This document shows, one piece after another, positions 41,223-49,352 of a stretch of 64,000 nt of DNA. Numbering within the stretch: position 1 is the first letter of the stretch; each line of letters opens with the position of its first letter. Made by a program: the position numbers and the translations under genes. The notes under the pieces were generated by a model. That model worked only from the letters and a program-made list of their open reading frames with translations. It did no database searches and was not told the origin of the DNA. The stretch comes from Candidatus Woesearchaeota archaeon (lineage in GTDB: Archaea > Nanobdellota > Nanobdellia > Woesearchaeales > GW2011-AR4): the NCBI GenBank assembly GCA_016185755.1, contig JACPMX010000011.1:1-64000 (forward strand). The letters are read 5' to 3'.

Positions 41223-42170
41223 TTAAGCTGCTTTTCTTGGTACTAATTCTGCTGATGCTATAATTTTTGGTGTAATATCATCATATCCTAAATTTACTCT
41301 TGATCCTGGAGGAGTGCGTGATATTTTAAAACCCAAAGCAAGTCTCTTTTTAATTACAGCAATTGGGTTGCCATCTCTATCATACTCTGTGATATAATCC
41401 CTTAATCTGCCTGAGCCCGCAGGCATGCGACCCTTTTTTAATCTACCATATATGTTTATTAGCAATTTTGGATCATAATTTGCACTTCCTGGGACTATCC
41501 CATCAAATCTGAGTTGTTCATCTTTGATGAGAGGTGTATTTAACATAGCACTTTCACTGCCTTGGAAAACTGCCATTCTAGGATGACTTTTGTTTCTTAA
41601 ATCTATTAATTCGGAAAAATATTTGTCATTGCCTGAACTGTCTTTGATTCCTATTATCCTGCTCTTGTATCTTGGATTTTCAAATAACTTTCTTAAATCA
41701 TTTATGTCTATATACTTGCCACCTGTTATGCCTGGATTGTTATACAAAATTACTGGGACAGATGTTTCGTCCAAAACCTTTTTCAAATAATCAAAACTAG
41801 TCATAGCCGTATTATATTGTGGAGATATGACAACTGCATTCGCTCCTTTTTGCCGTGCATACTTTGTCAATTCTATTGTCTCTTCAATCGTTTCTCCGGT
41901 TGTTCCGATAAAAACTTTGGATTTTCCAACTTCAAGTCTAGTTGTTATGTCCATTACTTGCTTTTTTTGCGCTGCGGACAAATGTTCAAACTCCCCTGTA
42001 TGCCCAAGGAAAAACAATCCTTGAACTCCAGCTCTAACAAGATAGTCCACTAATCTGTTCATGCTGTTCGCATCAATTTGGCTATTTAGAAAAGGGGTTA
42101 TAACTGGAACAGCTACCCCAGACAATCTTTCTTCCAAGTCGGGCCTTCTAAAATCATGTTCTGAAATCAT
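41223..42170 (-). CDS. DapA/NAL-family lyase
   Basis: A 315-residue TIM-barrel aldolase/lyase. Family motifs: VPVITPF, GLFFLGHTGEFEHLS, VILYNNPGITGG (catalytic Tyr) and IIGIKDSSGND with the Schiff-base Lys (about 173). The family includes dihydrodipicolinate synthase and aldolases of 2-keto-3-deoxy sugar acids; position 45-50 GHTGE, in place of the GTTGE of DapA, argues for another substrate. The gene is more AT-rich than its neighbours. It lies 14 nt from acetolactate synthase and 12 nt from aldehyde dehydrogenase. Confidence 0.82.
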   Translation of the reverse strand: MISEHDFRRPDLEERLSGVAVPVITPFLNSQIDANSMNRLVDYLVRAGVQGLFFLGHTGEFEHLSAAQKKQVMDITTRLEVGKSKVFIGTTGETIEETIELTKYARQKGANAVVISPQYNTAMTSFDYLKKVLDETSVPVILYNNPGITGGKYIDINDLRKLFENPRYKSRIIGIKDSSGNDKYFSELIDLRNKSHPRMAVFQGSESAMLNTPLIKDEQLRFDGIVPGSANYDPKLLINIYGRLKKGRMPAGSGRLRDYITEYDRDGNPIAVIKKRLALGFKISRTPPGSRVNLGYDDITPKIIASAELVPRKAA

Positions 42171-42182
42171 TTTAAAAATTTT

Positions 42183-43580
42183 TCATTCCGATTCAACCTT
42201 TTTCAAGACTTTGTGCTCGTAAACATTTATTCCCTTGATGTTGACGAATTCCCTCAATCCGTATTTTGAAAGCTCCCTTCCGATGCCGCTTTTCTTGATG
42301 CCTCCAAAAGGCATTCTGGGATCGGACTTGACAATTGAATTTATGAAGACATCGCCTGCTTCAAGCCTTTTTGCCATTTTCAGCCCTTTGGATTCATTGC
42401 CTGTCCAGACGCTTGAACCCAGCCCAAATTCCGTGTTGTTTGCAATTCTTATCGCCTCTTCCTCATCATGAACAACAATAATAGGGGCAACAGGGCCGAA
42501 GACTTCCTCTGCAACAACCTTCATGCCCATTTTTATGCCGGACAGGACAGTCGGCTTATAAAAATAGCCTTTTCTTTCCAGCCTTTTCCCTCCTGTGAGG
42601 ACTTTTGCGCCTTTGATTACAGCATCGTGAACCTGCAGCTCAATTGCCGCCAACCCCTCTTTATTTACCAAAGGCCCGACATCGGTTTTCATGTCCATAG
42701 GATTATCAACGACAAGACTGTTTGTCTCTTCAGCAAATATTCTTGAGAATTCATCAGCAATATTTTTCATCACAATAAACCTTTTTGCCGCAATGCAGCT
42801 TTGGCCTGAGTTTAAATTTCTCCCGGATACGGCATTTTTCGCTGCAAATTCGGCATCTGCGTCATCCAATACAATGAACGGGTCAGAGCCGCCAAGCTCA
42901 AGAACAACTTTCTTTAAGCTTCTTCCGGCAAGCTCTGCAATTCTTGCCCCGGCTGCCGTGCTGCCAGTCAATGAAACACCTTTTATGATGTCGGACTTTA
43001 CAAGATCAGCAGCAGTTTCATGGTCTGATATTATGGTTCTGAAAACATTTTCCGGAAAGCCTGCTTCCCTGAAAACCCCTTCAATGGCAAGCGCGCATTG
43101 CGGGACGACATTCGAGTGCTTCAAAATCGACACATTCCCTGCAATCAATGTCGGAATTCCAAAGCGGAAAGCCTGCCAGAAAGGAAAATTCCACGGCATT
43201 ATGGAAAGTATCGTGCCAAGGGGCTCGAATGCGACAAAATGCCTTTTGCCGTCTGCAATGACCTGCTCCTCTTCCAGCCATTTTTCCGCATTGCTGGCAT
43301 AGAACTCCGCAGTCCACGCGCATTTTTCAACCTCTGCCAGCCCCTGCTTTACGGGCTTGCCCATCTCCAAAGCCATCAATCCCGAATGTTCTTCCCTGTT
43401 ATCCCTGAGAACTTTAGCCAGCTTCCTGAAATAAACTGCCCTTTCAGAAATATCCAGCTGCTTCCATTCGGAGAACGCATTTCTTGAATCCTCGGCAACA
43501 CCAAAAACTTTCTCCTTGGGCATTATCTCGTGCTCTGCAATCACTTCCTCTGTTGCCGGGTTAATGGTCTTGAATTTCAT
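42183..43580 (-). CDS. NAD(P)-dependent aldehyde dehydrogenase
   Basis: A 465-residue ALDH related to succinate-semialdehyde dehydrogenase. The catalytic Cys is in NSGQSCIAAKRFIV and the general base Glu in KKVVLELGGSDPFIVLDD; the nucleotide-binding segment IMPWNFPFWQAFRFG and the C-terminal GIKKSGIGRELSKYG are also present. It oxidises an aldehyde to the acid. As first gene of a three-gene minus-strand operon with a keto-acid aldolase and a ThDP enzyme, it suggests a small carbon-acid pathway; the exact substrate is not visible. Confidence 0.9.
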   Translation of the reverse strand: MKFKTINPATEEVIAEHEIMPKEKVFGVAEDSRNAFSEWKQLDISERAVYFRKLAKVLRDNREEHSGLMALEMGKPVKQGLAEVEKCAWTAEFYASNAEKWLEEEQVIADGKRHFVAFEPLGTILSIMPWNFPFWQAFRFGIPTLIAGNVSILKHSNVVPQCALAIEGVFREAGFPENVFRTIISDHETAADLVKSDIIKGVSLTGSTAAGARIAELAGRSLKKVVLELGGSDPFIVLDDADAEFAAKNAVSGRNLNSGQSCIAAKRFIVMKNIADEFSRIFAEETNSLVVDNPMDMKTDVGPLVNKEGLAAIELQVHDAVIKGAKVLTGGKRLERKGYFYKPTVLSGIKMGMKVVAEEVFGPVAPIIVVHDEEEAIRIANNTEFGLGSSVWTGNESKGLKMAKRLEAGDVFINSIVKSDPRMPFGGIKKSGIGRELSKYGLREFVNIKGINVYEHKVLKKVESE

Positions 43581-43728
43581 TTTTTGTTTTTTATTGCATT
43601 TATTTTTTATTTTGGATTTTTGTTAATGTTAATCGTTATTGATTTTTAATCCGTCCTTCGGACAATAATTAGTGCTCAGCAAAATTGTATTGCACTAATT
43701 TTGCCTCGCCTATTTAGACAATAAACCC

Positions 43729-44337
43729 CTACAAAACTTTCCTCCTCAATAATTGCCCTGTGGTTAAAAACTTTGCCCCTTTCTGCCTGAACAAGGCCAG
43801 ATCTTTCTTTTCGTTTTTCCTGAAGACCGGCTTTATCGCGTCCTTGATTACATATGTCTTGATTTTCATTTGTCTCAGCCCAATCACAGCAGCTTTGACG
43901 CAGTAGTCGGTTGCAACCCCGTAAACATATGCTTTTTTTGCGCCGCTGAGGATTTTTTTCAGGTTAGGGTTTGAAAAAGCGGTGTATTCCTGCTTTTCTA
44001 TTATCACAATATTTTTTCCTTTTAGTTTTTCCGCTTCTTTTTTTGACAGCTTTTTGTTAGGCACGGATGCATAATTTTTCAGGCTTGTTTCGCTGATTTT
44101 CTTCTGCCCTTTTGTCCCTTCCATGCAGTGCGGAGGAAATGTTTTTGAAGAAATCTCCCAGTCGCCCATCCTGTGCCTGTCTGCCGAGGCTATGACCCTC
44201 ACATTTTTTCTTTTTGCGAGCTGCGTTATTTTTTTTAAATTAGGAATAATGCTTTCTGCGCCAGGGACATAGAGTTTGCCGTCTTTGTGCATGAAGTCAT
44301 ACTGAGTGTCGACGTCAAAGAATATTATATCTTTCAT
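43729..44337 (-). CDS. pncA: Nicotinamidase (isochorismatase-like hydrolase)
   Basis: A 202-residue hydrolase that converts nicotinamide to nicotinate. The catalytic triad is present: Asp in FFDVDTQYDF (about 8-10), Lys in IIEKQEYTAF (about 114) and Cys in GVATDYCVKAAV (about 148). The likely metal site is in ASADRHRMGDWE. It follows pncB on the same strand by 24 nt, which gives the two steps of NAD salvage. The 148-nt gap downstream contains a hairpin ATTAGTGC/GCACTAAT. Confidence 0.9.
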   Translation of the reverse strand: MKDIIFFDVDTQYDFMHKDGKLYVPGAESIIPNLKKITQLAKRKNVRVIASADRHRMGDWEISSKTFPPHCMEGTKGQKKISETSLKNYASVPNKKLSKKEAEKLKGKNIVIIEKQEYTAFSNPNLKKILSGAKKAYVYGVATDYCVKAAVIGLRQMKIKTYVIKDAIKPVFRKNEKKDLALFRQKGAKFLTTGQLLRRKVL

Positions 44338-44361
44338 AAGGAAAATAATGAAGCATTGCTT

Positions 44362-45723
44362 TTAAAGTTTTTCTTTCAGGATTTTGTTCAGTTTTGATGT
44401 CAGCTCCTGCAGGCCTTGGCTTACTTCAACACTGTATTTGGCGGCATTTTCCAGCTTTTTATATTTGTCAGGCAGTTTTGACAAATTATGCATTGCATTT
44501 TTCCTTATTTCTTCCAATGAAGGAATTTTGCCCATCACCTTGCCTTTTTCCATCACTTTCTGCAGCAAAGGAATTCCTTTTATTTTTTCATCTCTGAGGC
44601 AAAGAATATCCTCTTGATAATTTCCATCTTTATCCGCAACCCTGTAAACCTGCTTTTTCCCAGGGTATGTCACCTTGTCCTTGCTCAGCTTCATTGTAGG
44701 CAGCAATTTGCCATGGTCGCTTAATTCCACCAGCTTGTATACCACATCCGAATAAGGAGCATCTTTCGAGACGCCCATTGCAGTTCCCACTCCAAATGAG
44801 CCTATCATGGCCCCTTTTTCCAGCAATTCCTCAACTTTGTATTCATCAAGGCTTCCGCTCGCAAAGACCTGTACATAATCCAGTCCATTTTTATCCAGGA
44901 TTTTTCTCGCTGATTTGCTCAATGAGGCCAAGTTGCCGGAGTCTAGCCTTATCGCTTTTAGCCTGTGGTCATTCATTTCCAGCTTTTTTGCGATGACTGC
45001 TGCCTTTCCAACCCCTTTTAAGGTGTCATATGTGTCAACAAGGAATGTTGAGGAATCCGGAAATGTCCCTGAATAGGCTTCAAAGCTTTTCTCTTCCTTT
45101 TCAAAAGCCATTACAAAGCTGTGGGCCATTGTGCCGTAAATTGGAATTCCATGTTTCATTCCAGCGAGCACGTTTGATGTTCCAGCGCATCCTGCGATAT
45201 AAGAGGCTCTTGCAGCCTTCATTCCGGCATCTGTACCCTGCGTTCTTCTCAATGAGAAATCGACAACCGGCCTTTGTTTTGCTGCATAAACCACTCTCGA
45301 GGCCTTTGTTGCAATTGTTGTCTGCAGGTTTATTGTGTTGAGCAGGAATGTCTCTGCAAGCTGCGCTTCCATTATTGGCGCTGTGACGCTGAGCACAGGC
45401 TCGTTTGGAAAGAATACTGTGCCTTCAGGCATCGCAAAAACATCCCCGGTAAACTTGAAATTTTTCAGGTAACCGAGAAAATCACCCTTGAAAATATTTT
45501 TAGATTTTAAGAATTTGATGTGATCATCTGTAAACTTTAATTTTTTCAGATAATTCAATGCGTCTTCCATGCCGGCTGCAATGAAATAAGACCTGTTTTC
45601 TGGAAGCTGGCGGATGAACAAGTCGAATGTGGCAATGCCATTTATGCTGTTGTCAAAATAGCTTGCGCACATCGTGAGCTCGTACAAGTCCGTGAACAAG
45701 GCAAAATCCCGCTCGTTGACCAT
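44362..45723 (-). CDS. pncB: Nicotinate phosphoribosyltransferase
   Basis: A 453-residue enzyme that joins nicotinate and PRPP to give nicotinate mononucleotide. The N-terminal signature FALFTDLYELTMCASYF is typical, as are FDLFIRQLPENRSYFIAAG, DFSLRRTQGTDAG and AIRLDSGNLASLSK with the catalytic region. The active-site His is expected in GTMAHSFVMAFE. It is paired with nicotinamidase, so this organism salvages nicotinamide, common in small-genome archaea lacking de novo NAD synthesis. Confidence 0.95.
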   Translation of the reverse strand: MVNERDFALFTDLYELTMCASYFDNSINGIATFDLFIRQLPENRSYFIAAGMEDALNYLKKLKFTDDHIKFLKSKNIFKGDFLGYLKNFKFTGDVFAMPEGTVFFPNEPVLSVTAPIMEAQLAETFLLNTINLQTTIATKASRVVYAAKQRPVVDFSLRRTQGTDAGMKAARASYIAGCAGTSNVLAGMKHGIPIYGTMAHSFVMAFEKEEKSFEAYSGTFPDSSTFLVDTYDTLKGVGKAAVIAKKLEMNDHRLKAIRLDSGNLASLSKSARKILDKNGLDYVQVFASGSLDEYKVEELLEKGAMIGSFGVGTAMGVSKDAPYSDVVYKLVELSDHGKLLPTMKLSKDKVTYPGKKQVYRVADKDGNYQEDILCLRDEKIKGIPLLQKVMEKGKVMGKIPSLEEIRKNAMHNLSKLPDKYKKLENAAKYSVEVSQGLQELTSKLNKILKEKL

Positions 45724-45766
45724 AGAACCAGATTGGCAGTTTTGTTTATAAATTTATTTCAGAAAA

Positions 45767-46246
45767 TCATTCCCTTAACAAGTTCTCGTACTCTTCCTCT
45801 TCAGCAACTTCCTCAGCAAGAAGGTCTTCCGCCAATTCATGGGTCACTAAATCCTTGCCGTGGGTTTTATTGGCCAAATCATTGTACAATGCAATCGCGT
45901 GCCTCTCCATTTCCAAAAATACCTTCACAAATCCGGCAGTATCGCTTCTCTTTTTAGGAAATGTGACCTTTCCGAATCCAGCAAGCTTTTCCATATCGCT
46001 TAAAGTTTGAGGCGGCTCGCCGCCAAGCTCTGAAATCCTTCTTGCAATCCTATTTGCATGCTCAAATTCGCCTTGGGCAGCCTTCTTAAAAATCTCAGAA
46101 TAAACTGCTGTCCTGTGCCCGGACAGGATATTTGCAGCCAAAGAAGCATAATAATGAACAACCCATTCGAATGCGTAAGCCTTGTTCAACTCATTAAGAA
46201 GCCATTTATGGTCCAGCTTTGCTATTTCCCTTCCTTTCTGCCCCAT
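45767..46246 (-). CDS. Ferritin-like diiron protein
   Basis: A 159-residue four-helix bundle. Iron ligands are visible as NKAYAFEWVVHYY (Glu), KKAAQGEFEHANRIARRI (ExxH) and FLEMERHAIALY (ExxH), with a fourth helix ending in acidic residues. The pattern suits bacterioferritin/DPS-like iron storage or rubrerythrin-type peroxide protection; no rubredoxin domain is present. I take ATG 46246, though an in-frame GTG at 46255 directly follows the upstream stop. It is co-transcribed with the IscA fusion gene. Confidence 0.85.
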   Translation of the reverse strand: MGQKGREIAKLDHKWLLNELNKAYAFEWVVHYYASLAANILSGHRTAVYSEIFKKAAQGEFEHANRIARRISELGGEPPQTLSDMEKLAGFGKVTFPKKRSDTAGFVKVFLEMERHAIALYNDLANKTHGKDLVTHELAEDLLAEEVAEEEEYENLLRE

Positions 46247-46255
46247 GATAATCAC

Positions 46256-46837
46256 TTAATACTCAAAGCTTTGGCCGCAGCCACAACCGCTGCCGCTCTT
46301 GACATTAGGGTTGCTTATCTTGAAACCACCGCCCTGCAAAGAGTCAACGTAATCAAGCTTCGCGCCTTTCAAGAAATTCATGTTTTCCTTTGATATTATT
46401 ATTTTTACTCCCTTTTCTTCAACAGTCAAGTCAAGGTCCGTTGTGTTGTCGTCTAATTCCAGCCCATACTGGAAGCCTGAGCAGCCGCCCGGAACAATCT
46501 CAACCCTCAAGCCAGAGCCTTCCTTGCTGTTTTCCTTCAGAACTTCCTTGAGCTTTTCAGCTGCCTTGCTTGTGATTATAAAATCCTTCCCTTCATCAAA
46601 TTTTGATTCCTCAACTGCCTTGTTTAAATTGCCTATGACCATCTCCACTTCATCATCTGTCATTCCATGGCCCTTGAAGCCCTGCTCCAAAGTCTCATGA
46701 TAGGAAACATGGCAGCCAACGCAATGCACGCCGGCAGACTGCAAGGGCTCTATCACAGCAGGATATTTGGCCACAACATCGCCTATCGTCATGTCTTTTG
46801 TTATCAATTGCTTTACTTGTTTTGCTTCCTGTTCCAT
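46256..46837 (-). CDS. DUF1858-IscA fusion, Fe-S cluster carrier
   Basis: A 193-residue two-domain protein. Residues about 8-70 match DUF1858, a redox-disulfide domain with CVGCHVSYHETLEQGF. Residues about 82-193 are an A-type Fe-S carrier (IscA/HesB): VPGGCSGFQYGLELDD with the first Cys and SGCGCGQSF with the last two. Such carriers deliver [Fe-S] clusters; the DUF1858 part may add redox control or another metal site. It lies next to the ferritin-like gene, suggesting joint handling of iron. Confidence 0.92.
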   Translation of the reverse strand: MEQEAKQVKQLITKDMTIGDVVAKYPAVIEPLQSAGVHCVGCHVSYHETLEQGFKGHGMTDDEVEMVIGNLNKAVEESKFDEGKDFIITSKAAEKLKEVLKENSKEGSGLRVEIVPGGCSGFQYGLELDDNTTDLDLTVEEKGVKIIISKENMNFLKGAKLDYVDSLQGGGFKISNPNVKSGSGCGCGQSFEY

Positions 46838-46917
46838 AGGCTTTGCTTATATAACCAGATATATAAATGTTGCTGTCGATTTTATTAAATGACAATGTTT
46901 AAATACAGCTTTATGGA

Positions 46918-48903
46918 ATGAAAGAAAGCATGCATATTTTCAAAAAAAGGCAGAACCCATATAAGACAAAACTGCAAAAAAAAGCCCAATCATCCTTCTT
47001 TGTCATTGCCGGGATTTTTCTTTTTGTTGCCATGATTGTAGGCTTTGTAGTGTACAACAACATAAACTCAAAAAAAGCCGGGGAAGAGGCAAAAAAAATA
47101 TCTGACCTAGGCCTGCAGGCAGAGGAAGTCAAGAATCTTGTGAACGAGTGCATAAGAAAAGCGAGCCTTGAAGGCCTGAAAAAGCTAGGCCAGACAGGAG
47201 GTTACCTTGAAGTGCCGACTCTTATAAATTTCAAGGGAATGGGCTATTGGCATCTTGACCAAATCAACATACAGCCTTTCCTTAACCAGACACAGGAGAG
47301 GCTTATAGAGTATGTCGATGCAAATGTCCCATCCTGCGTTGATGAGCAGAAAATAAGCCAGCTTGGCTTTAAGGTTGAGAAAGGCAGGCAAACAACCTTC
47401 ATAGAGTTTGGCACGGCTGACGTGACCATCAAGGTAAATTATCCCATAAAGCTGAGCCAGCAGGATTTTACAAAGGAGTACTCTGAATTCTTCAACACAT
47501 TTGACATAAGGTACCGCGCAATATTTGAGGCTGCAAGCGAATTGAACGAAAAAACCTTTGAGGCCGATTTCGACGGCAAAAATCCGCTGAAAAACCTTGA
47601 CTATCTAAAAAACCTGGAATTTGACGCTGCATACAAGAATCCGGAAACGGATATCCTGGCATTCATTATAACGGACAAAAAATCAATAACTTCCACAAAC
47701 GAGTTCTATACATTTAGCTTTGCAGCCAGGTTCGGCAATTCAGAGCTGAAAAGGGCAACTGACTTGCAGAACAGGAGCGCTTCGGTATCAAATCCCTTGC
47801 CATACACAATTTTTTCCGTCGACAAAAAAGCGCAGCTCGACATTTCTGCCGGCACTACAATAAACAAGGACGGGCAGGATGTTTCTTTCATAAGCGTGCA
47901 GCAGTCATACCCTTCAGAGGCAATTACAAAGGATGTTCCTGTCTACAAGAAAAATGACCAGGTGATTCAAAAACAGGACATCACTTATAAAATTGACAAC
48001 CCGGTTTACAGCTTCGAGCCAAGCGGCCTTTTGTTCAATAATTTCCAGAAATTAACTTTGTATTATTCCCCTGAAACAGATGACAGCAAGGGAATGGGCA
48101 TCCTGATGGGAAAAAACGGGTTTTGGATTCCAATCACTTCCCAGCATGATCCTGTAAACAAAAAAGTTTCAACAGGAATTCTGGGATTTACGGAGTTCAC
48201 AGCAGTTTCCTGCGCAACGCAGAAAGCAAAGGAAACCATTGCAGAGCATTTGTTTGAGCCGAATGCCGGATGCTACATAAGCTTGGCGATATTGGTCATT
48301 GCATTGATTTTGATTGTTGTTGCTTTTGTCATAGTCCCAGTTGTTGTAACAGTGGCGCCAGTTGCCGGAGGAGTAACAGCAGGCACTACTGTGGTAGGCG
48401 GAACATCTGTTGCTGCAGGCAGTTCCGTTGTAGCTGGCTCAAGCGCAACTGTAGTTGCCGGAAGCACCACTATAGGCACTGCAGGGGCGCTTGCAGGTGG
48501 AAGTGTCACTGCCGGAGGTGTTACAGCAACTTCTGCAGGCTATTTTGCCAGTCTTGGAAGTGCTCTTGTAGGAGGTGCTGCTATTAGTACCGGGGTGGCT
48601 ACTGCCATAGGGATAAGCTTTGTACTGATTTCAACAGCAAGCACAATCCTCGGCGCGACAACAGATGTATTCTACGGCAAATCCCCTGACAACTGCGAAA
48701 CTTTCTACCCGACCTGCGACCAGACAATTTCTGTTGAGGAAGGAGGAGACGCTGATGAGGGGCAATGCATTCCTGGCCAGGGGCAGAGAGTTGCTGCCGG
48801 AACTCCGGTCAATATTTGCGCGCAGGTTGAATCATGCGGCAATTTCATAGACAAGACTCTGTGCAAGTCATGCAGCCAGAAATGCACTGCCAAATTCACA
48901 TAA
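46918..48903 (+). CDS. Large pilin-like surface protein with Val/Gly/Thr-rich segment
   Basis: A 661-residue exported protein. Near the N-terminus KKAQSSFFVIAGIFLFVAMI resembles the signal of archaeal type IV pilin-like proteins: a basic end, then a long hydrophobic helix, so a class of prepilin is possible. Residues about 50-445 are a large beta-rich domain. A hydrophobic helix at 450-478 leads to low-complexity repeats (TAGTTVVGGTSVAAGSSVVA), another helix, and a Cys-rich C-terminus with ten Cys. TATA-like TTTAAATAC near 46897 gives a leaderless ATG. It could be assembled by the FlaI/FlaJ-like system at 27-32 kb. Confidence 0.75.
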   Translation: MKESMHIFKKRQNPYKTKLQKKAQSSFFVIAGIFLFVAMIVGFVVYNNINSKKAGEEAKKISDLGLQAEEVKNLVNECIRKASLEGLKKLGQTGGYLEVPTLINFKGMGYWHLDQINIQPFLNQTQERLIEYVDANVPSCVDEQKISQLGFKVEKGRQTTFIEFGTADVTIKVNYPIKLSQQDFTKEYSEFFNTFDIRYRAIFEAASELNEKTFEADFDGKNPLKNLDYLKNLEFDAAYKNPETDILAFIITDKKSITSTNEFYTFSFAARFGNSELKRATDLQNRSASVSNPLPYTIFSVDKKAQLDISAGTTINKDGQDVSFISVQQSYPSEAITKDVPVYKKNDQVIQKQDITYKIDNPVYSFEPSGLLFNNFQKLTLYYSPETDDSKGMGILMGKNGFWIPITSQHDPVNKKVSTGILGFTEFTAVSCATQKAKETIAEHLFEPNAGCYISLAILVIALILIVVAFVIVPVVVTVAPVAGGVTAGTTVVGGTSVAAGSSVVAGSSATVVAGSTTIGTAGALAGGSVTAGGVTATSAGYFASLGSALVGGAAISTGVATAIGISFVLISTASTILGATTDVFYGKSPDNCETFYPTCDQTISVEEGGDADEGQCIPGQGQRVAAGTPVNICAQVESCGNFIDKTLCKSCSQKCTAKFT

Positions 48904-48904
48904 G

Positions 48905-49180
48905 GTAGTGCCTATTAATTCTTTGATTTTATGTATATAAATTTTATTGTAGTGCCTAAATAATATGATTATATCTTTGTAGTGCCTAATAAACCAGTTT
49001 ATTTGTATATAAATAAAATTAAATTGTAGTGCCTAATTAAGTAATGCCTAACAAACTTCTATATTTTAAACACAAATTTCTAAAACTCATTAGTAGTGCC
49101 TAAAATTAATATATAAAAAATGCCTAATAATATCAAAAATAGTTAAATTCAAAACCTTTATATACCTTAGTAGTGCCTAA
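48905..49180 (+). repeat. Eight-copy GTAGTGCCTAA repeat array
   Basis: An AT-rich 285-bp gap holds GTAGTGCCTAA or near copies starting at 48905, 48949, 48979, 49026, 49041, 49093, 49117 and 49170; five are exact, three have one to three changes. All point the same way, with start-to-start spacing of 15-53 bp. A TATA-like CCTTTATATACC lies at 49155-49166, and the last copy is between it and ATG 49188. It may be an operator array for the small protein downstream, or an iteron-type replication/partition site. It is too irregular and short for CRISPR. Confidence 0.8.
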
Positions 49181-49187
49181 CCGGTTT

Positions 49188-49352
49188 ATGGCATTCCTGA
49201 GAGTCAAGAAAATCAACAACAATTACTATTACTACCTTGTAAAAAGCGTGAGGATAAACGGCAAGGTAAAGCAGAAAGTTGTCAAGTACATAGGCAAGTC
49301 AAAAAACCTGGTTTCTATGATTGAAAATGCTGAGCAAAAAGAAGATAGATAA
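49188..49352 (+). CDS. 54-residue basic protein like an IS1634-family N-terminus
   Basis: A small, strongly basic protein absent from the track: MAFLRVKKINNNYYYYLVKS, then RINGKVKQKVVKYIGKSKN. The pattern of a beta strand with aromatic residues, VNGKxxQ and YIGK is that of the N-terminal DNA-binding segment of IS1634/IS4-type transposases, but the catalytic part is missing and no inverted repeats are seen. In archaea such short proteins stand alone. It overlaps the next gene by 26 nt. It could bind the GTAGTGCCTAA array just upstream. Confidence 0.75.
   Translation: MAFLRVKKINNNYYYYLVKSVRINGKVKQKVVKYIGKSKNLVSMIENAEQKEDR

Noticed and set aside
42691-43302. 203-residue plus-strand ORF opposite aldehyde dehydrogenase
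   Set aside because: Antisense shadow; the dehydrogenase frame carries the catalytic Cys and Glu motifs.
48905-49180. CRISPR array
   Set aside because: The repeats are only 11 bp, spacing varies from 15 to 53 bp, some copies are degenerate and no cas gene is in the window.
49188-49352. Remnant of an IS1634-type insertion sequence
   Set aside because: Only the short N-terminal-like segment exists, the frame is intact and coupled to the next gene, and no terminal inverted repeats or target duplications are seen.
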